This document shows, piece by piece, positions 52,202-61,424 of a DNA stretch of 64,000 nucleotides; position 1 is the first letter of the stretch; every line of letters begins with the position of its first letter. The notes under the pieces were generated by a model. It did not search any database and was not told the origin of the DNA. It worked only from the letters and a program-made list of their open reading frames with translations. The position numbers and the translations under genes were made by a program. The stretch comes from Microtetraspora fusca (lineage in GTDB: Bacteria > Actinomycetota > Actinomycetes > Streptosporangiales > Streptosporangiaceae): positions 124,001-188,000 of the forward strand of contig NZ_BBYK01000040.1 of assembly GCF_001570365.1 (NCBI RefSeq). Reading direction: 5' to 3'.

Positions 52202-52669
52202 TCAGCGCTGAGCCTGCATCATCCAATGGTGCTTCTCGAGGTCACGGGTGATCCCGATGAGAAGGTCCTGCGTGACGGGGTCGGCCTTCTCAGTCGCGTC
52301 GATGCGCTCCCGCATGCGGCGGGTGATCGACTCGAGAACGTCGGTGAAGATCGCGATGACCTTGCCGTCCTCGATGTAGCCGCTGTCGACCCTCGTCACG
52401 TGGCTGTCGCGCGCAACGGTGCCGGGCCGGCCGTCGGGGTTCGCTCCCAGCGCGACCGCACGCTCGGCGACGAGGTCCGCGCTCTCGCGAGCGAAGTCCA
52501 CGACGTCGTCGAGCTGCAGATGGATCGAACGGAAGTGGCGCCCGATGACGTTCCAGTGGGCCTGCTTGCCCTCCAGGGACAGGTCGATCAGATCGATCAG
52601 CGCGCCCTGTAGGCAATCCGTGGCGATCTTCTTGTTGTCGGGCGAGAGCGGACTGCTTATCGAGGTCAT
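52202..52669 (-). CDS. Dps-family DNA-protection/ferritin-like protein
   Basis: 155 aa. The Dps ferroxidase signature KQAHWNVIGRHFRSIHLQLDDVVDFARESAD is complete (His, His, Asp ligands at subunit interfaces). Such proteins store iron, use peroxide and coat DNA under stress. ATG start with GGGAGGT upstream. Divergent from the MerR-type gene; the two share a 115-bp region containing the operator repeats. Confidence 0.94.
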   Translation of the reverse strand: MTSISSPLSPDNKKIATDCLQGALIDLIDLSLEGKQAHWNVIGRHFRSIHLQLDDVVDFARESADLVAERAVALGANPDGRPGTVARDSHVTRVDSGYIEDGKVIAIFTDVLESITRRMRERIDATEKADPVTQDLLIGITRDLEKHHWMMQAQR

Positions 52670-52748
52670 GAAGGTACCTCCCCCTCGATGGAGTCGTTCG
52701 TCATTACCAACGGACTAGCTGCCATACCCCTTCCACGCGAGCTAAACG

Positions 52749-52774
52749 TTGACAGTGTCACGATGACAGTGTCA
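52749..52774 (+). promoter_or_regulatory. Double operator on the MerR-VWA promoter
   Basis: Two identical near-palindromes TGACAGTGTCA at 52750-52760 and 52764-52774, centres 14 bp apart. The first contains a TTGACA -35 box (52749-52754), and the second lies within the spacer/-10 region, 10 nt before the ATG of the MerR-type gene. Probably the autoregulatory site of that protein. Confidence 0.7.
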
Positions 52775-52784
52775 TCATGGCGGC

Positions 52785-53705
52785 ATGGACGGCACGTGGA
52801 CCATCGGAGAGCTGGCCGAGCGCGCGGCGGCGCTGCTCGGCGCCGGGCCACGCCCCAACGGGCGGGTCCGCGACGTTCCGAACGCGCGGCTGATCCGGTG
52901 GTACGCCACGATCGGTCTGCTCGATCCCCCACTGGCCCGCCGTGGCAGGGTCGCCCTCTACGGCCGACGTCATCTGCTCCAACTTGTCGCGATCAAACGC
53001 CGCCAGGCCGAGGGCCTGTCGATCGCGGAGATCCAGACCGAGCTCGCCGGCGCGACCGACGAGATGCTGGAACGCGTCTCCGGGTTGGCCGGCGCCCCGC
53101 CCGCGATCGACGCTTCGGCGGGCCCGCCGGGCGGCGTCGCCCCCGCTCAGCCGGGTGGCGCGCCCGACGTCCGCACACCACCGCCGACCGACACGGGCCG
53201 ACAGCCGGGTCCCGACCGCTTCTGGACGCGCTCCTCCCCCGCTCCGGCTCCACTTCATACGGCGGGGAGCGACCCGGCGTGGCGCGACGGCGTGGCCGCC
53301 GTAGCCGAGAGAACCGCCGCGGGCGACGCGGCGCCGGTTGACGCCGGGACGGCCCGAGACGACATGACAGCCGTCACCGCCGGAGCACCGGGCTCGCCCT
53401 CCCCCGTACCCGCCTCGTCGAGACCGTTCGACACGATGGACGCCCGGTGGGCCGCCGACCTCACTCGCGCTTCCGCGGCCGACTTGGAGGACGGCCATGC
53501 GCGCGACGCCCTCCAACCCCTCCCCGCCGACCTCGTCTACGGCGTACGACTGGCTCCCGGCGTGACGGTCATGCTGCACCAGGCGACGCGCCCGCCCACC
53601 GAACGCGACCTGGCGGCACTCCGCGAGGCCGCCGCGCCCCTCATCGCCGACCTCGTCGCCAGAGGACTGGCCGCCCGGCCTGAGTCCGCCATGGAAGGGA
53701 GCTGA
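52785..53705 (+). CDS. MerR-family transcriptional regulator
   Basis: 306 aa. N-terminal MerR winged helix (WTIGELAERAAALL ... VRDVPNARLIRWYATIGLLDPPLARRGRVALYGRRHLLQLVAIKRRQAEGLSIAEIQTELAG, residues about 5-90). The middle (about 105-220) is Pro/Ala/Thr-rich and looks disordered. A short C-terminal domain follows (YGVRLAPGVTVMLHQATRPPTERDLAALREAAAPLIADLVARGL), a likely ligand or partner domain. It is 3 nt from the VIT/VWA gene, so they form one operon. Confidence 0.9.
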   Translation: MDGTWTIGELAERAAALLGAGPRPNGRVRDVPNARLIRWYATIGLLDPPLARRGRVALYGRRHLLQLVAIKRRQAEGLSIAEIQTELAGATDEMLERVSGLAGAPPAIDASAGPPGGVAPAQPGGAPDVRTPPPTDTGRQPGPDRFWTRSSPAPAPLHTAGSDPAWRDGVAAVAERTAAGDAAPVDAGTARDDMTAVTAGAPGSPSPVPASSRPFDTMDARWAADLTRASAADLEDGHARDALQPLPADLVYGVRLAPGVTVMLHQATRPPTERDLAALREAAAPLIADLVARGLAARPESAMEGS

Positions 53706-53708
53706 CCG

Positions 53709-56651
53709 ATGTCTGTCCCGATCATCACCCCCCTGCCGCCCGAGCGGTGTCATCCCGTACCGGACGCCGGGCTGGGCGCCCTGGAGACCGCCAGAGGCAA
53801 CCTTCCGCTGGAGAGCGTCGACATCACCGCCCGGGTCGCGGGCCTCCTGGCCGGCGTCGAGATGGCGCAGGGGTTCCGCAACCCCTTCGACGTCACCTTG
53901 GAGGCGACGTACGTCTTCCCGCTGCCGCCCCGCGCCGCGGTGACGGCCTTCCGGATGACCGCCGACGATCGGGTGATCGACGGCGTTTTGAAGGAGCGCG
54001 GACAGGCCAGAGCCGACTACGACCGCGCGCTCGCCGAAGGCCGCCGCGCGGCGATGGCCGAGGAGGACCGTCCCGACGTCTTCACCATCCGGGTCGGCAA
54101 CATCCTGGCCGGCGAGCGGGTGCAGATACATCTCACCCTCAGCCAGCCGCTCCCCTTCGAAGACGGCGCGGCCGAGTTCCGCTTCCCGCTCGTGGTGGCG
54201 CCGCGCTACATTCCGGGCACGCCGCTGGACGGCGGCCAGGTCGGCGACGGCACCGCACCGGACACCGACGCGGTGCCCGACGCCTCGCGGATCACCCCGC
54301 CGGTGCTCCTGCCCGGCTTCCCCAATCCGGTACGGCTTTCGCTGGTGACGACGATCGATCCCGCCGGTCTGGGGCTCGAGGAGATCCGTTCCAGCCTCCA
54401 CGAGGTCATCCAGGAGGGCGACACCCTCCGGCTGACGCCGGGCGAGCGCCTGGACAGCGACTTCATCCTGCGTCTCGGCTTCGCGCCGTCCACCTCGCTG
54501 GCGCTTGTCCCCGACCCTGCCCCACGCCCCGAGCCCGGTACGCCGGCCGAGGCCGGGTCACGCGGCTCCGGACCCGCCGTCGAGCACGAGGGCACCCCGC
54601 CTTCGGCGGAGGGCACGTTCACGCTGACGGTCGTTCCACCCGCTGAAAAGCCGGGCGAAACCGCTCCCCGGGACGTCGTCCTCCTGCTCGACCGATCGGG
54701 CAGCATGGCCGGGTGGAAGATGGTCGCCGCCCGGCGAGCCGCGGCGCGCATCGTCGACACGCTCACATCCCGCGACAGGTTCGCCGTGCTCGCGTTCGAC
54801 ACGGCCATCGAGCGTGCTTTCCCCGATGGGCTCACTCCGGCCACGGATCGCAACCGCTATCGCGCGATCGAGCACCTGTCCCGGCTGGAAGCGCGAGGCG
54901 GCACCGAGATCCTCGCCCCGATGGAGGAGGCGCTGCGGCTGCTCGCCCCGTCGACTCCCCCGCCGTCGGCAGAGCTGTCGCCCCCTCCTCATCCGACGTC
55001 CGGTGAGCAGGCGCTCAGCCATTCCCCTGGCCACTTCCCCGGCCAGGGGCCGGCGCGCCCGGTCTCGTACGAACCGCATTCCTCGCCGCCCCTCGGCTCG
55101 ACGCCCGCCGCCGGGCGCGATCGCGTGCTTGTGCTGGTCACCGACGGGCAGGTCGGCAACGAGGATCAGATCCTGGAACGCACCGGGGCACGGCTGAGCG
55201 GCGTCCGGGTGCACGCCGTCGGGATCGACCGCGCCGTCAACGCCGGCTTCCTCGGCAGGCTGGCCATGCTCGGCTCGGGGCGGTGCGAACTGGTCGAGTC
55301 GGAAGACCGCCTCGACGAGGCGATGGAGCACATCCATCGCCGCATCGGCTCTCCACTGGTCACCGGTGTCTCTCTCCGGGCGGACGGGTTCGACATCGTC
55401 CCGGGCACCGTCACGCACGCCGGATCGCTCTACCCCGGCGTTCCGCTGACGGTCTCCGGCCGCTATCGCGTCGGTACGGCCACCGGCGAGCCGGCGCGGA
55501 TCTCCCCACCTGACCTGGAGCGTGGGCCGGCCACCTCCGCGGACGCGGCCGGTGCCGCTGGCGAGAAGGCGCTGACCGTCCACGGACTGACCTCCGGCGG
55601 CCGGCCGTGGAACGCCCGCGTGCCGGCGGTGACCGTGAGAGGCGATGCCGCGAGTGGCGCCGCCCGGGCCGTGTGGGCGCGGGGCCACGTGCGCGATCTC
55701 GAAGATCGGTACGCGGTCGGCGACCGATCACTGGAACACGAGATCGTCGCGACGTCGCTGCGTTTCGGTGTGCTCTGCCGGTTCACGGCGTTCGTCGCGG
55801 TGGACACCCACGTGGCCGCCGACGGCAGGCCGGAGCACCACGTGATCCAGCCGGTCGAGCTGCCCAGCGGCTGGGAGCCGCCTCAGCCGGTCATGGCGGC
55901 CGCCATGACCACGATGGCCTTCTCCGCCGAGAGCGCGCCCGCGCCTGGCCGCCCCGCCGACGCGCCCATCGCCTGGATGGACACCGGCATCAGCCCGCCC
56001 TCGACCGCGGGGAGCGCGGCACCCGCTCCGGGCCCGTTCCCGCCGCCAGTGGCCCCGTCACCAGCGCCGCCGCCGGGTGCCGCACCGCCATCGGGCCCCC
56101 CGCCGCCCGCCGTACCGGGCTCCGGGCCGATCCCGAGGCGGACGACACCTGCGCCGTCGCGACCGCCTCGGCCCGGCCGAGGGTTCACCGGCGGGCAGGG
56201 GTGGTCTCCAGGTGGCGAGGTCGCTCCGACGACGAGCCTCGACGGCATCCGGCCGCAGTTGGCCGAGGAACTGCGGCGGCTCCACGCCGTGGAGTCGTCC
56301 CCCGAGCCGGTCCGCCGTCGCTACCTCGCGGATCTCGCCAGCCGCCTGCGGGTGCTCGATCACCTGATCGGCGGCTATGCGGAGCTGTCCGCGTTGGGAG
56401 AGGCGCTCGATCAGGCCGAACGGGCCGACGTCGACCTCGCCGATCTGTGGCGGCGAGCGGTCGAACTCCTCACCCGGCTTTCCCTCGGCTCCGCCGAGGA
56501 CACCTCCGCCGAGGACACCTCCGCCGCGCCACCGCTCCCGCCGGCGCAGTCACCTACGGCGGCGGATGCCGAAGAGGCGGGCACCTCAGCGGAGCCGCCC
56601 ACCGAAGAGCCACCCCGCTCCGAACGCCGCCCCTTCTGGAAGCGCCAATGA
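53709..56651 (+). CDS. VIT and von Willebrand factor A domain protein
   Basis: 980 aa. VIT domain, residues about 25-155 (VDITARVAGLLAGVEMAQGFRNPFDVTLEATYVFPLPPRAAVTAF). VWA domain from about 320 with the MIDAS motif DRSGSM, GGTEILAPMEEAL and VLVLVTDGQVGNED; the VWA carries a Pro/Ser-rich insertion near 415-470. After residue 740 comes a Pro/Gly-rich linker and a short helical C-terminus. No signal peptide or membrane helix is seen, so it is probably cytoplasmic. Same operon as the MerR gene. Function unknown; metal-dependent adhesion within a complex is the family theme. Confidence 0.9.
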   Translation: MSVPIITPLPPERCHPVPDAGLGALETARGNLPLESVDITARVAGLLAGVEMAQGFRNPFDVTLEATYVFPLPPRAAVTAFRMTADDRVIDGVLKERGQARADYDRALAEGRRAAMAEEDRPDVFTIRVGNILAGERVQIHLTLSQPLPFEDGAAEFRFPLVVAPRYIPGTPLDGGQVGDGTAPDTDAVPDASRITPPVLLPGFPNPVRLSLVTTIDPAGLGLEEIRSSLHEVIQEGDTLRLTPGERLDSDFILRLGFAPSTSLALVPDPAPRPEPGTPAEAGSRGSGPAVEHEGTPPSAEGTFTLTVVPPAEKPGETAPRDVVLLLDRSGSMAGWKMVAARRAAARIVDTLTSRDRFAVLAFDTAIERAFPDGLTPATDRNRYRAIEHLSRLEARGGTEILAPMEEALRLLAPSTPPPSAELSPPPHPTSGEQALSHSPGHFPGQGPARPVSYEPHSSPPLGSTPAAGRDRVLVLVTDGQVGNEDQILERTGARLSGVRVHAVGIDRAVNAGFLGRLAMLGSGRCELVESEDRLDEAMEHIHRRIGSPLVTGVSLRADGFDIVPGTVTHAGSLYPGVPLTVSGRYRVGTATGEPARISPPDLERGPATSADAAGAAGEKALTVHGLTSGGRPWNARVPAVTVRGDAASGAARAVWARGHVRDLEDRYAVGDRSLEHEIVATSLRFGVLCRFTAFVAVDTHVAADGRPEHHVIQPVELPSGWEPPQPVMAAAMTTMAFSAESAPAPGRPADAPIAWMDTGISPPSTAGSAAPAPGPFPPPVAPSPAPPPGAAPPSGPPPPAVPGSGPIPRRTTPAPSRPPRPGRGFTGGQGWSPGGEVAPTTSLDGIRPQLAEELRRLHAVESSPEPVRRRYLADLASRLRVLDHLIGGYAELSALGEALDQAERADVDLADLWRRAVELLTRLSLGSAEDTSAEDTSAAPPLPPAQSPTAADAEEAGTSAEPPTEEPPRSERRPFWKRQ

Positions 56652-56675
56652 ACCTCGGTCGGGCACACCGGGCTT

Positions 56676-56712
56676 CCGTGAACGCACGCCCTGGCCAAGG
56701 TTGCGTTCACGG
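56676..56712 (+). terminator. Terminator-like repeat after the VWA gene
   Basis: Perfect 11-bp inverted repeat CCGTGAACGCA / TGCGTTCACGG with a 15-nt loop, 24 nt after the stop codon. Confidence 0.55.
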
Positions 56713-57186
56713 GAGTGGTGTAAGAGTTTCCGCTCGTAGCCGGCGCGGCGTCGTGACATGAGGGCAGCCTCCGCGTGATCTGGCCACCACACTCGCGAAG
56801 CAGTGGGCCGGGCCGACCGAGGGATGGGCACGCCGCCGCAGACTTCCACCGCGCGCGGGGCGGCCGCTACGGCGCCCCGTGGGCACGGCCAGGGGCGCCG
56901 ACGACCGCTGAGCCCCCGCCTGGTCGCAGGCGGGGGCAGGCCGCGTCCGACGGCCCATCCCACGGGGACGGCCGGGGTCGCCGGACTCGGCCGAGGGCGC
57001 TCGTGCGGGCGGATCAGTGAGGTTCGTTCAGACGGATGACGTCGGACGGTGGGCGAGGCGCGGGACGCCGAGGTTCCCGCACTCCGCCCGTGTCGGGCCG
57101 GTCATCGCGTCCCCCTGCGGGGACGGGAGACCGGCGGCGCAGCACACGGAGGATGAGCCGTTTAAGCCCCATATGCCGCAAACGCA
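56713..57186. other. Intergenic region with a second stem, no gene recognised
   Basis: About 470 bp. A perfect 10-bp stem GCCCCCGCCT / AGGCGGGGGC with a 6-nt loop lies at 56912-56937 and may be a terminator. Small frames here are Pro/Arg-rich, without ribosome sites or recognisable domains. Confidence 0.5.
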
Positions 57187-57198
57187 TAGGGTTGTTCG

Positions 57199-58062
57199 GT
57201 GAGTTCCACATTGATCCTCGATGGCGGCCTCGCCACCCACCTTGAGGCCCTGGGCTGCGACCTTTCCGACGACCTCTGGTCGGCCAAGCTGCTGATCGAA
57301 GATCCCGGCATGATCCGGCAGGTTCATCTCGACTACTACGCGGCCGGCGCGGACGTCGCGACGACGGCGAGCTACCAGGCCAGCATCCCCGGCTTCGTAC
57401 GGCGCGGCCTGACCTCGCGCGAGGCGGCGGATCTCATCCGCCTGTCGGTCGAGCTGGCCGTACAGGCTCGGGACACTGCCGGGCATGGGCTCGTAGCCGC
57501 GAGCGTCGGGCCGTACGGCGCCTATCTTGCCGACGGCTCCGAGTACACCGGCGACTACGACCTCGACGAGGCGGAGCTGACCGCATGGCACCGGGACCGC
57601 CTGGAGATCCTTGCGAACGCCGGAGCGGACCTGCTGGCGTGCGAGACCATCCCGTCGCTGGCGGAAGCGCGGGCATTGGCCACGCTGCTGGGTGAACTGC
57701 CGTCGGTGCGCGCCTGGGTCAGCTTCTCGTGCCGCGACGACGAGCACATCAGTGACGGCACCCCGCTGCGCGAGTGCGCCGCACTGTTCGCCGAGCTGCC
57801 CCAGGTCATCGCGGTCGGCGTGAACTGCACGGCCCCGCGCCACATCCCGGGCCTGATCGGCCGGCTCAAGGGCAAGCCCGTCGTGGTCTATCCCAACTCG
57901 GGCGAGACATGGGACGCGGCCGGCCGCCGCTGGCTCGGCCTCACCGATCCCGTGGAGTACGGCGAGGCCGCCGCCCGGTGGCACGCCCTGGGCGCGGCGT
58001 ATGTCGGCGGCTGCTGCCGCACCACGCCCGAGCACATCCGCCAGATCCGCACCCGGATCTGA
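57199..58062 (+). CDS. mmuM: Homocysteine S-methyltransferase
   Basis: 287 aa. Transfers a methyl group from S-methylmethionine or SAM to homocysteine. LDGGLATHLEALGCDL at the start; zinc ligands in VGVNCTAPRH and the C-terminal GGCCRTTPEHI. GTG start; TAGGGT (57187-57192) is 6 nt upstream with no ribosome site, so a leaderless mRNA is likely. Confidence 0.93.
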   Translation: MSSTLILDGGLATHLEALGCDLSDDLWSAKLLIEDPGMIRQVHLDYYAAGADVATTASYQASIPGFVRRGLTSREAADLIRLSVELAVQARDTAGHGLVAASVGPYGAYLADGSEYTGDYDLDEAELTAWHRDRLEILANAGADLLACETIPSLAEARALATLLGELPSVRAWVSFSCRDDEHISDGTPLRECAALFAELPQVIAVGVNCTAPRHIPGLIGRLKGKPVVVYPNSGETWDAAGRRWLGLTDPVEYGEAAARWHALGAAYVGGCCRTTPEHIRQIRTRI

Positions 58063-58089
58063 GCCCAGGGACGGCCTCACCAGGGCTCA
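58061..58089 (+). terminator. Possible terminator after mmuM
   Basis: TGAGCCC / GGGCTCA, 7-bp stem spanning the mmuM stop codon region. Weak on its own. Confidence 0.35.
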
Positions 58090-58165
58090 GCAAGTGACCA
58101 TCAGAAGTCGGGCACCCCGCGACGAGACCCTCGATCCGTGACCGCTCGTGCCGTGGAACGGGCGG

Positions 58166-58873
58166 TCAGGACTTCGACGCGGCCGCCCGGGCGGCGCGGA
58201 CCATCTCGACCTTGGCGCTGGCGGCGTACTTGTCCACGTACTCCTGGCCGGACAGCTCCATCAACGCGTACATGATCTCGTCGGTGACGGCGCGGAGCAC
58301 GAGGCGGTCGCCTTCCATCCCGTAGTAGCGGGAGAAGTCGAGCGGCTTGCCGTACCTGACACCGGGACGGATGCCGAACTTGGGGATGGGGTGCCCGGGC
58401 GGCATCATCTCGAACGTGTTGACCATCGCCCACGGGATGACCGGAGCGCGGGACTCCAGGGCGAGCCGGGCGACACCGGTCTTGCCCTTGTACAGCCGGC
58501 CGTCGGGAGAGCGCGTCCCCTCCGGGTAGATGCCGAGGACCTGGTTGTCCTTGAGGATGCGCAGACCGGTACGGAGCGCCGCCTCGCTGGCCTTGCCCCC
58601 GGAGCGGTCGATCGGCACGGTTCCGACACCCGAGAAGAACGCGCGGCTGACCATGCCCTTGATGCCGCGACCGGTGAAGTACTCGGCTTTACCGAGGGAG
58701 ATGACCTTGCGCGGCAGGAACCCCGCTCCGAAGAAGTGGTCGGCGAACGACAGGTGGTTGCCCGCCAGGATGACCGGACCTTCGGCCGGCACGTTCTCCA
58801 TCCCCTGTGCCCAGGGCCGGAAAATGAGCCGGAGCAATGGCCAGATGGTGTACTTCACCACCCAATACAACAC
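58166..58873 (-). CDS. 1-acyl-sn-glycerol-3-phosphate acyltransferase family protein
   Basis: 235 aa. PlsC-type acyltransferase motifs: NHLSFADHFF (catalytic H-x4-D) near residue 39, FFSGVGTVPIDR, and the glycerophosphate site YPEGTRSPDG near 116; VIPWAMVNTF follows. Makes phosphatidic acid or acylates related lipids at the inner membrane; the N-terminus is hydrophobic. GTG start with AAGGAG upstream. Confidence 0.92.
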   Translation of the reverse strand: MLYWVVKYTIWPLLRLIFRPWAQGMENVPAEGPVILAGNHLSFADHFFGAGFLPRKVISLGKAEYFTGRGIKGMVSRAFFSGVGTVPIDRSGGKASEAALRTGLRILKDNQVLGIYPEGTRSPDGRLYKGKTGVARLALESRAPVIPWAMVNTFEMMPPGHPIPKFGIRPGVRYGKPLDFSRYYGMEGDRLVLRAVTDEIMYALMELSGQEYVDKYAASAKVEMVRAARAAASKS

Positions 58874-58997
58874 CGTGGGCGCTCCTTCGATCGGATGTGC
58901 AAGTCATCTTCCCATGTCTTAAGGTGCTCGCACTAACCATGGCCAACGTGCGACTATCGGGCGAATCTGGAGGAGCACCCGACACGGAGGTTCTCTC

Positions 58998-59762
58998 ATG
59001 CCGCTGCTTCCCGGCGCCGAGCCGTACCAGCATGACGGGGGCGAGATCGGCGTCCTGCTGTGCCACGGGTTCACCGGATCCCCTCAGGCGCTGCGTCCGT
59101 GGGGCGAGTATCTCGCGGAGGCCGGGCTGACGGTCTCCCTTCCCCGGCTGCCCGGCCACGGCACGACCTGGCAGGAAATGAACCGGACCCGCTGGGAGGA
59201 CTGGTACGCCGAGCTGGACAAGTCGTTCGCCGATTTGCGCGGCGCGTGCGCCGAGGTGTTCGTGATGGGCCTGTCGATGGGCGGGTGCATGGCGCTCCGG
59301 CTCGCGGAGGTGCACGGCGAGTCCGTACGCGGGGTGGTCGTGGTCAATCCGTCCGTGGTGCGCGACGTGCCGATGCTGCGGCTGGCTCCGGTGCTGAAGT
59401 GGTTCCTGCGGTCGGCTCCCGGCGTGGCGGGCGACATCAAGAAGGAGGGCGCGGTGGAGCTCGGCTACGCGCGGACGCCGGTCCGGGCCGCCGCCACACT
59501 GCCGCAGTTCTGGAAGCTCGTCCAGCGCGACCTGGACCGGATCACCCAGCCGGTGCTGGTGTACCGGAGCCCTCAGGACCATGTGGTGAAACCGGCGAGC
59601 GTGGAGTTCCTTCGGGAACGAATGGGGAACAATCTGGAAATCAGAGAACTACCGGACAGCTACCATGTCGCCACGTTGGACAACGATGCTCCCACGATCT
59701 TCGCGGGGAGCCTCGACTTCATCCGCACGCATGCCTCGGTACCCTTGACGAAGGACTCCTGA
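58998..59762 (+). CDS. Alpha/beta hydrolase (carboxylesterase/monoacylglycerol lipase type)
   Basis: 254 aa. Oxyanion region VLLCHGFTGSPQALRPW, lid with LPGHGTTWQEMNRTRWEDWY, nucleophile elbow GLSMGG (Ser near 93), Asp in YRSPQDHVV and His in DSYHVATLDND. This pattern matches the Est30/monoglyceride lipase group. Ribosome site GGAGG 7 nt before the ATG. Divergent from the acyltransferase. Confidence 0.92.
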   Translation: MPLLPGAEPYQHDGGEIGVLLCHGFTGSPQALRPWGEYLAEAGLTVSLPRLPGHGTTWQEMNRTRWEDWYAELDKSFADLRGACAEVFVMGLSMGGCMALRLAEVHGESVRGVVVVNPSVVRDVPMLRLAPVLKWFLRSAPGVAGDIKKEGAVELGYARTPVRAAATLPQFWKLVQRDLDRITQPVLVYRSPQDHVVKPASVEFLRERMGNNLEIRELPDSYHVATLDNDAPTIFAGSLDFIRTHASVPLTKDS

Positions 59763-59774
59763 CCCGGGATCGAA

Positions 59775-60212
59775 GTGACGCCGCAGAGTGACGAGGACGA
59801 GGTCTGGCGTCAGATCGTCGCCTCCTTCAATGAGAAGGCCGAGGACACCTCGGCCGGTCAACCATGGCCTGACCGGGAGAACGTCCCGGACGAGCCCCCC
59901 GCGGAGGAGAAAGAGGAGGACACCGAGCCCGTCCAGGCGGCCGTCCAGGAGCCGGGCGACGACGAGGACCACTACATCCCTCCGGCTCCTCCCCCGCTGC
60001 CCAAGGCGGACGGCGTCACCAAGCTGGCGTGGGCGGCCCTCTTCGGCGGCCCCGCGTACCTGCTGCTCGCTGCCCTGCTGAGCTGGCCGATGGACGGCTG
60101 GATCGTCTTCACCGCCGTGGCGGCGTTCATCGGCGGGTTCGTGGCCCTCGTCGTGCGGATGGGCGACGGACCGCCCGCCGACTCCGGCTGGGACGACGGC
60201 GCCGTCATCTGA
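59775..60212 (+). CDS. Conserved actinobacterial membrane protein
   Basis: 145 aa. Acidic, Pro-rich N-terminal half (residues 1-80), then LPKADGVTKLAWAALFGGPAYLLLAALLSW and WIVFTAVAAFIGGFVALVVRMGDG, two membrane helices, and a short tail. No function is known. GTG start 12 nt after the hydrolase stop, so probably co-transcribed. Confidence 0.8.
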   Translation: MTPQSDEDEVWRQIVASFNEKAEDTSAGQPWPDRENVPDEPPAEEKEEDTEPVQAAVQEPGDDEDHYIPPAPPPLPKADGVTKLAWAALFGGPAYLLLAALLSWPMDGWIVFTAVAAFIGGFVALVVRMGDGPPADSGWDDGAVI

Positions 60213-60214
60213 CC

Positions 60215-61354
60215 CTATTTGGCCGAGGTGCCGAACGTCTCGATCACGTCGTGGTAGCGGTCGTTCGCGTCGAGCGTGTGCCCGACCGCCATGGTGGTCG
60301 CGCCGACCCTGGTCACCGCCTGCAGGCGGACCGTACGGTCGGGCACCGAGTCGCCGTGCACGACCTTCCACTTCGAGCCGGTGTAGGTGAGCAGGAAGGC
60401 CGTCCCGGGCCGCGCGGGATCGTAGCCCGACACCCAGAACGCGCCGTCACCGTCGCCGGTCACGCCGTACAGCTCGGCCTGGGCGACGGGCAGCTTCTCC
60501 CTGGTCCAGCTCTCGCCGTCCCAGGACAGCACGAGTGGCCTGATCTTTCCGGAGCGCTGGTAGACCCCGCCGACCGCGACCGCGCGCTTTCGGCTCTGGA
60601 CGTAGATGTCGCGCAGGAAGCCGCCCTTCACCGCCGGGACGCGGGACACCTTCCAGCCGGTCGTGGTGAGCCGGAGGATCACCGGCCGGGAGCCTGAGTC
60701 GCCGACCGCCCAGCCCTCCGACTTGCCGGTGAGGCCGACGCCGTACAGGGCGCCGATCGGCCCCTGCACGGTCGCCCAGCCGGTCCAGGAGGGAGCGGCC
60801 GCGTCGGCGACGAACGTCCGGCCGTCCCGGCTGCCGACCAGCACCACTCTGCCGGTCGTCGCGGCCACCGCGCCGATCCAGTCGCCGCCGCGCAGTTGCG
60901 GCACGGCGAGCCGGTCGAACCCGTCGCGGTTTCCCCTGGCGACGTACGGCAGGCCGTCGTGGCCGTCCCCGACCGCCCACACATCGTTCTTGGAGGCGGC
61001 GGCGACGGAGCGCAGGTGCCCGGCGCCCGTGGTGTCGTTGCGGACGTCCACCTCCGTCCAGGAGCTGCCGTTCCAGTGCGTGATGACGCCCTGGTTCTGC
61101 CAGAAGTCCCAGACGTCCTGCTGGCCGACCGCCCAGACGTCCTTCTCGGAGAGTCCGGCGACGTCGGAGAGGGAGCCGTCCGCCTGGAGCTTGGCGGAGG
61201 ACGTCCGGCTGCGCGCGGCCTGCTTGCCCGACTCCGGGCTTCCGGGTTCGGCGTAGGCGGGCGCCACCGAGGTGGCGCACAAAAGGGAACCGGCCACGAG
61301 ACCGGCGAGGAGCACACCAAGCGGTGCCGCGCGCCGTCTGTGGCGGCGGGTCAT
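60215..61354 (-). CDS. Secreted protein with beta-propeller-like repeats
   Basis: About 379 aa. Signal peptide with basic start and cleavage near APAYA-EP (residue about 36). The rest has repeats of the form DVWAVG and GWAVGDSG separated by about 40-50 residues, with Trp-rich strands, suggesting a beta propeller. Enzymatic residues are not evident. TACGAT 6 nt before the ATG at 61354 suggests a leaderless mRNA. Convergent with the membrane-protein gene. Confidence 0.8.
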   Translation of the reverse strand: MTRRHRRRAAPLGVLLAGLVAGSLLCATSVAPAYAEPGSPESGKQAARSRTSSAKLQADGSLSDVAGLSEKDVWAVGQQDVWDFWQNQGVITHWNGSSWTEVDVRNDTTGAGHLRSVAAASKNDVWAVGDGHDGLPYVARGNRDGFDRLAVPQLRGGDWIGAVAATTGRVVLVGSRDGRTFVADAAAPSWTGWATVQGPIGALYGVGLTGKSEGWAVGDSGSRPVILRLTTTGWKVSRVPAVKGGFLRDIYVQSRKRAVAVGGVYQRSGKIRPLVLSWDGESWTREKLPVAQAELYGVTGDGDGAFWVSGYDPARPGTAFLLTYTGSKWKVVHGDSVPDRTVRLQAVTRVGATTMAVGHTLDANDRYHDVIETFGTSAK

Positions 61355-61424
61355 GAACAAATCGTACGGTGACGGGAGTGACCTGTGTGCGCGAGGTCAC
61401 CATTCCGGTCCTGAATGTGATGTA

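Noticed and set aside
56775-57039. Two small plus-strand frames between the VWA and mmuM genes
   Set aside because: Pro/Arg-rich, overlapping each other in different frames, crossed by a terminator-like stem, and no ribosome site.
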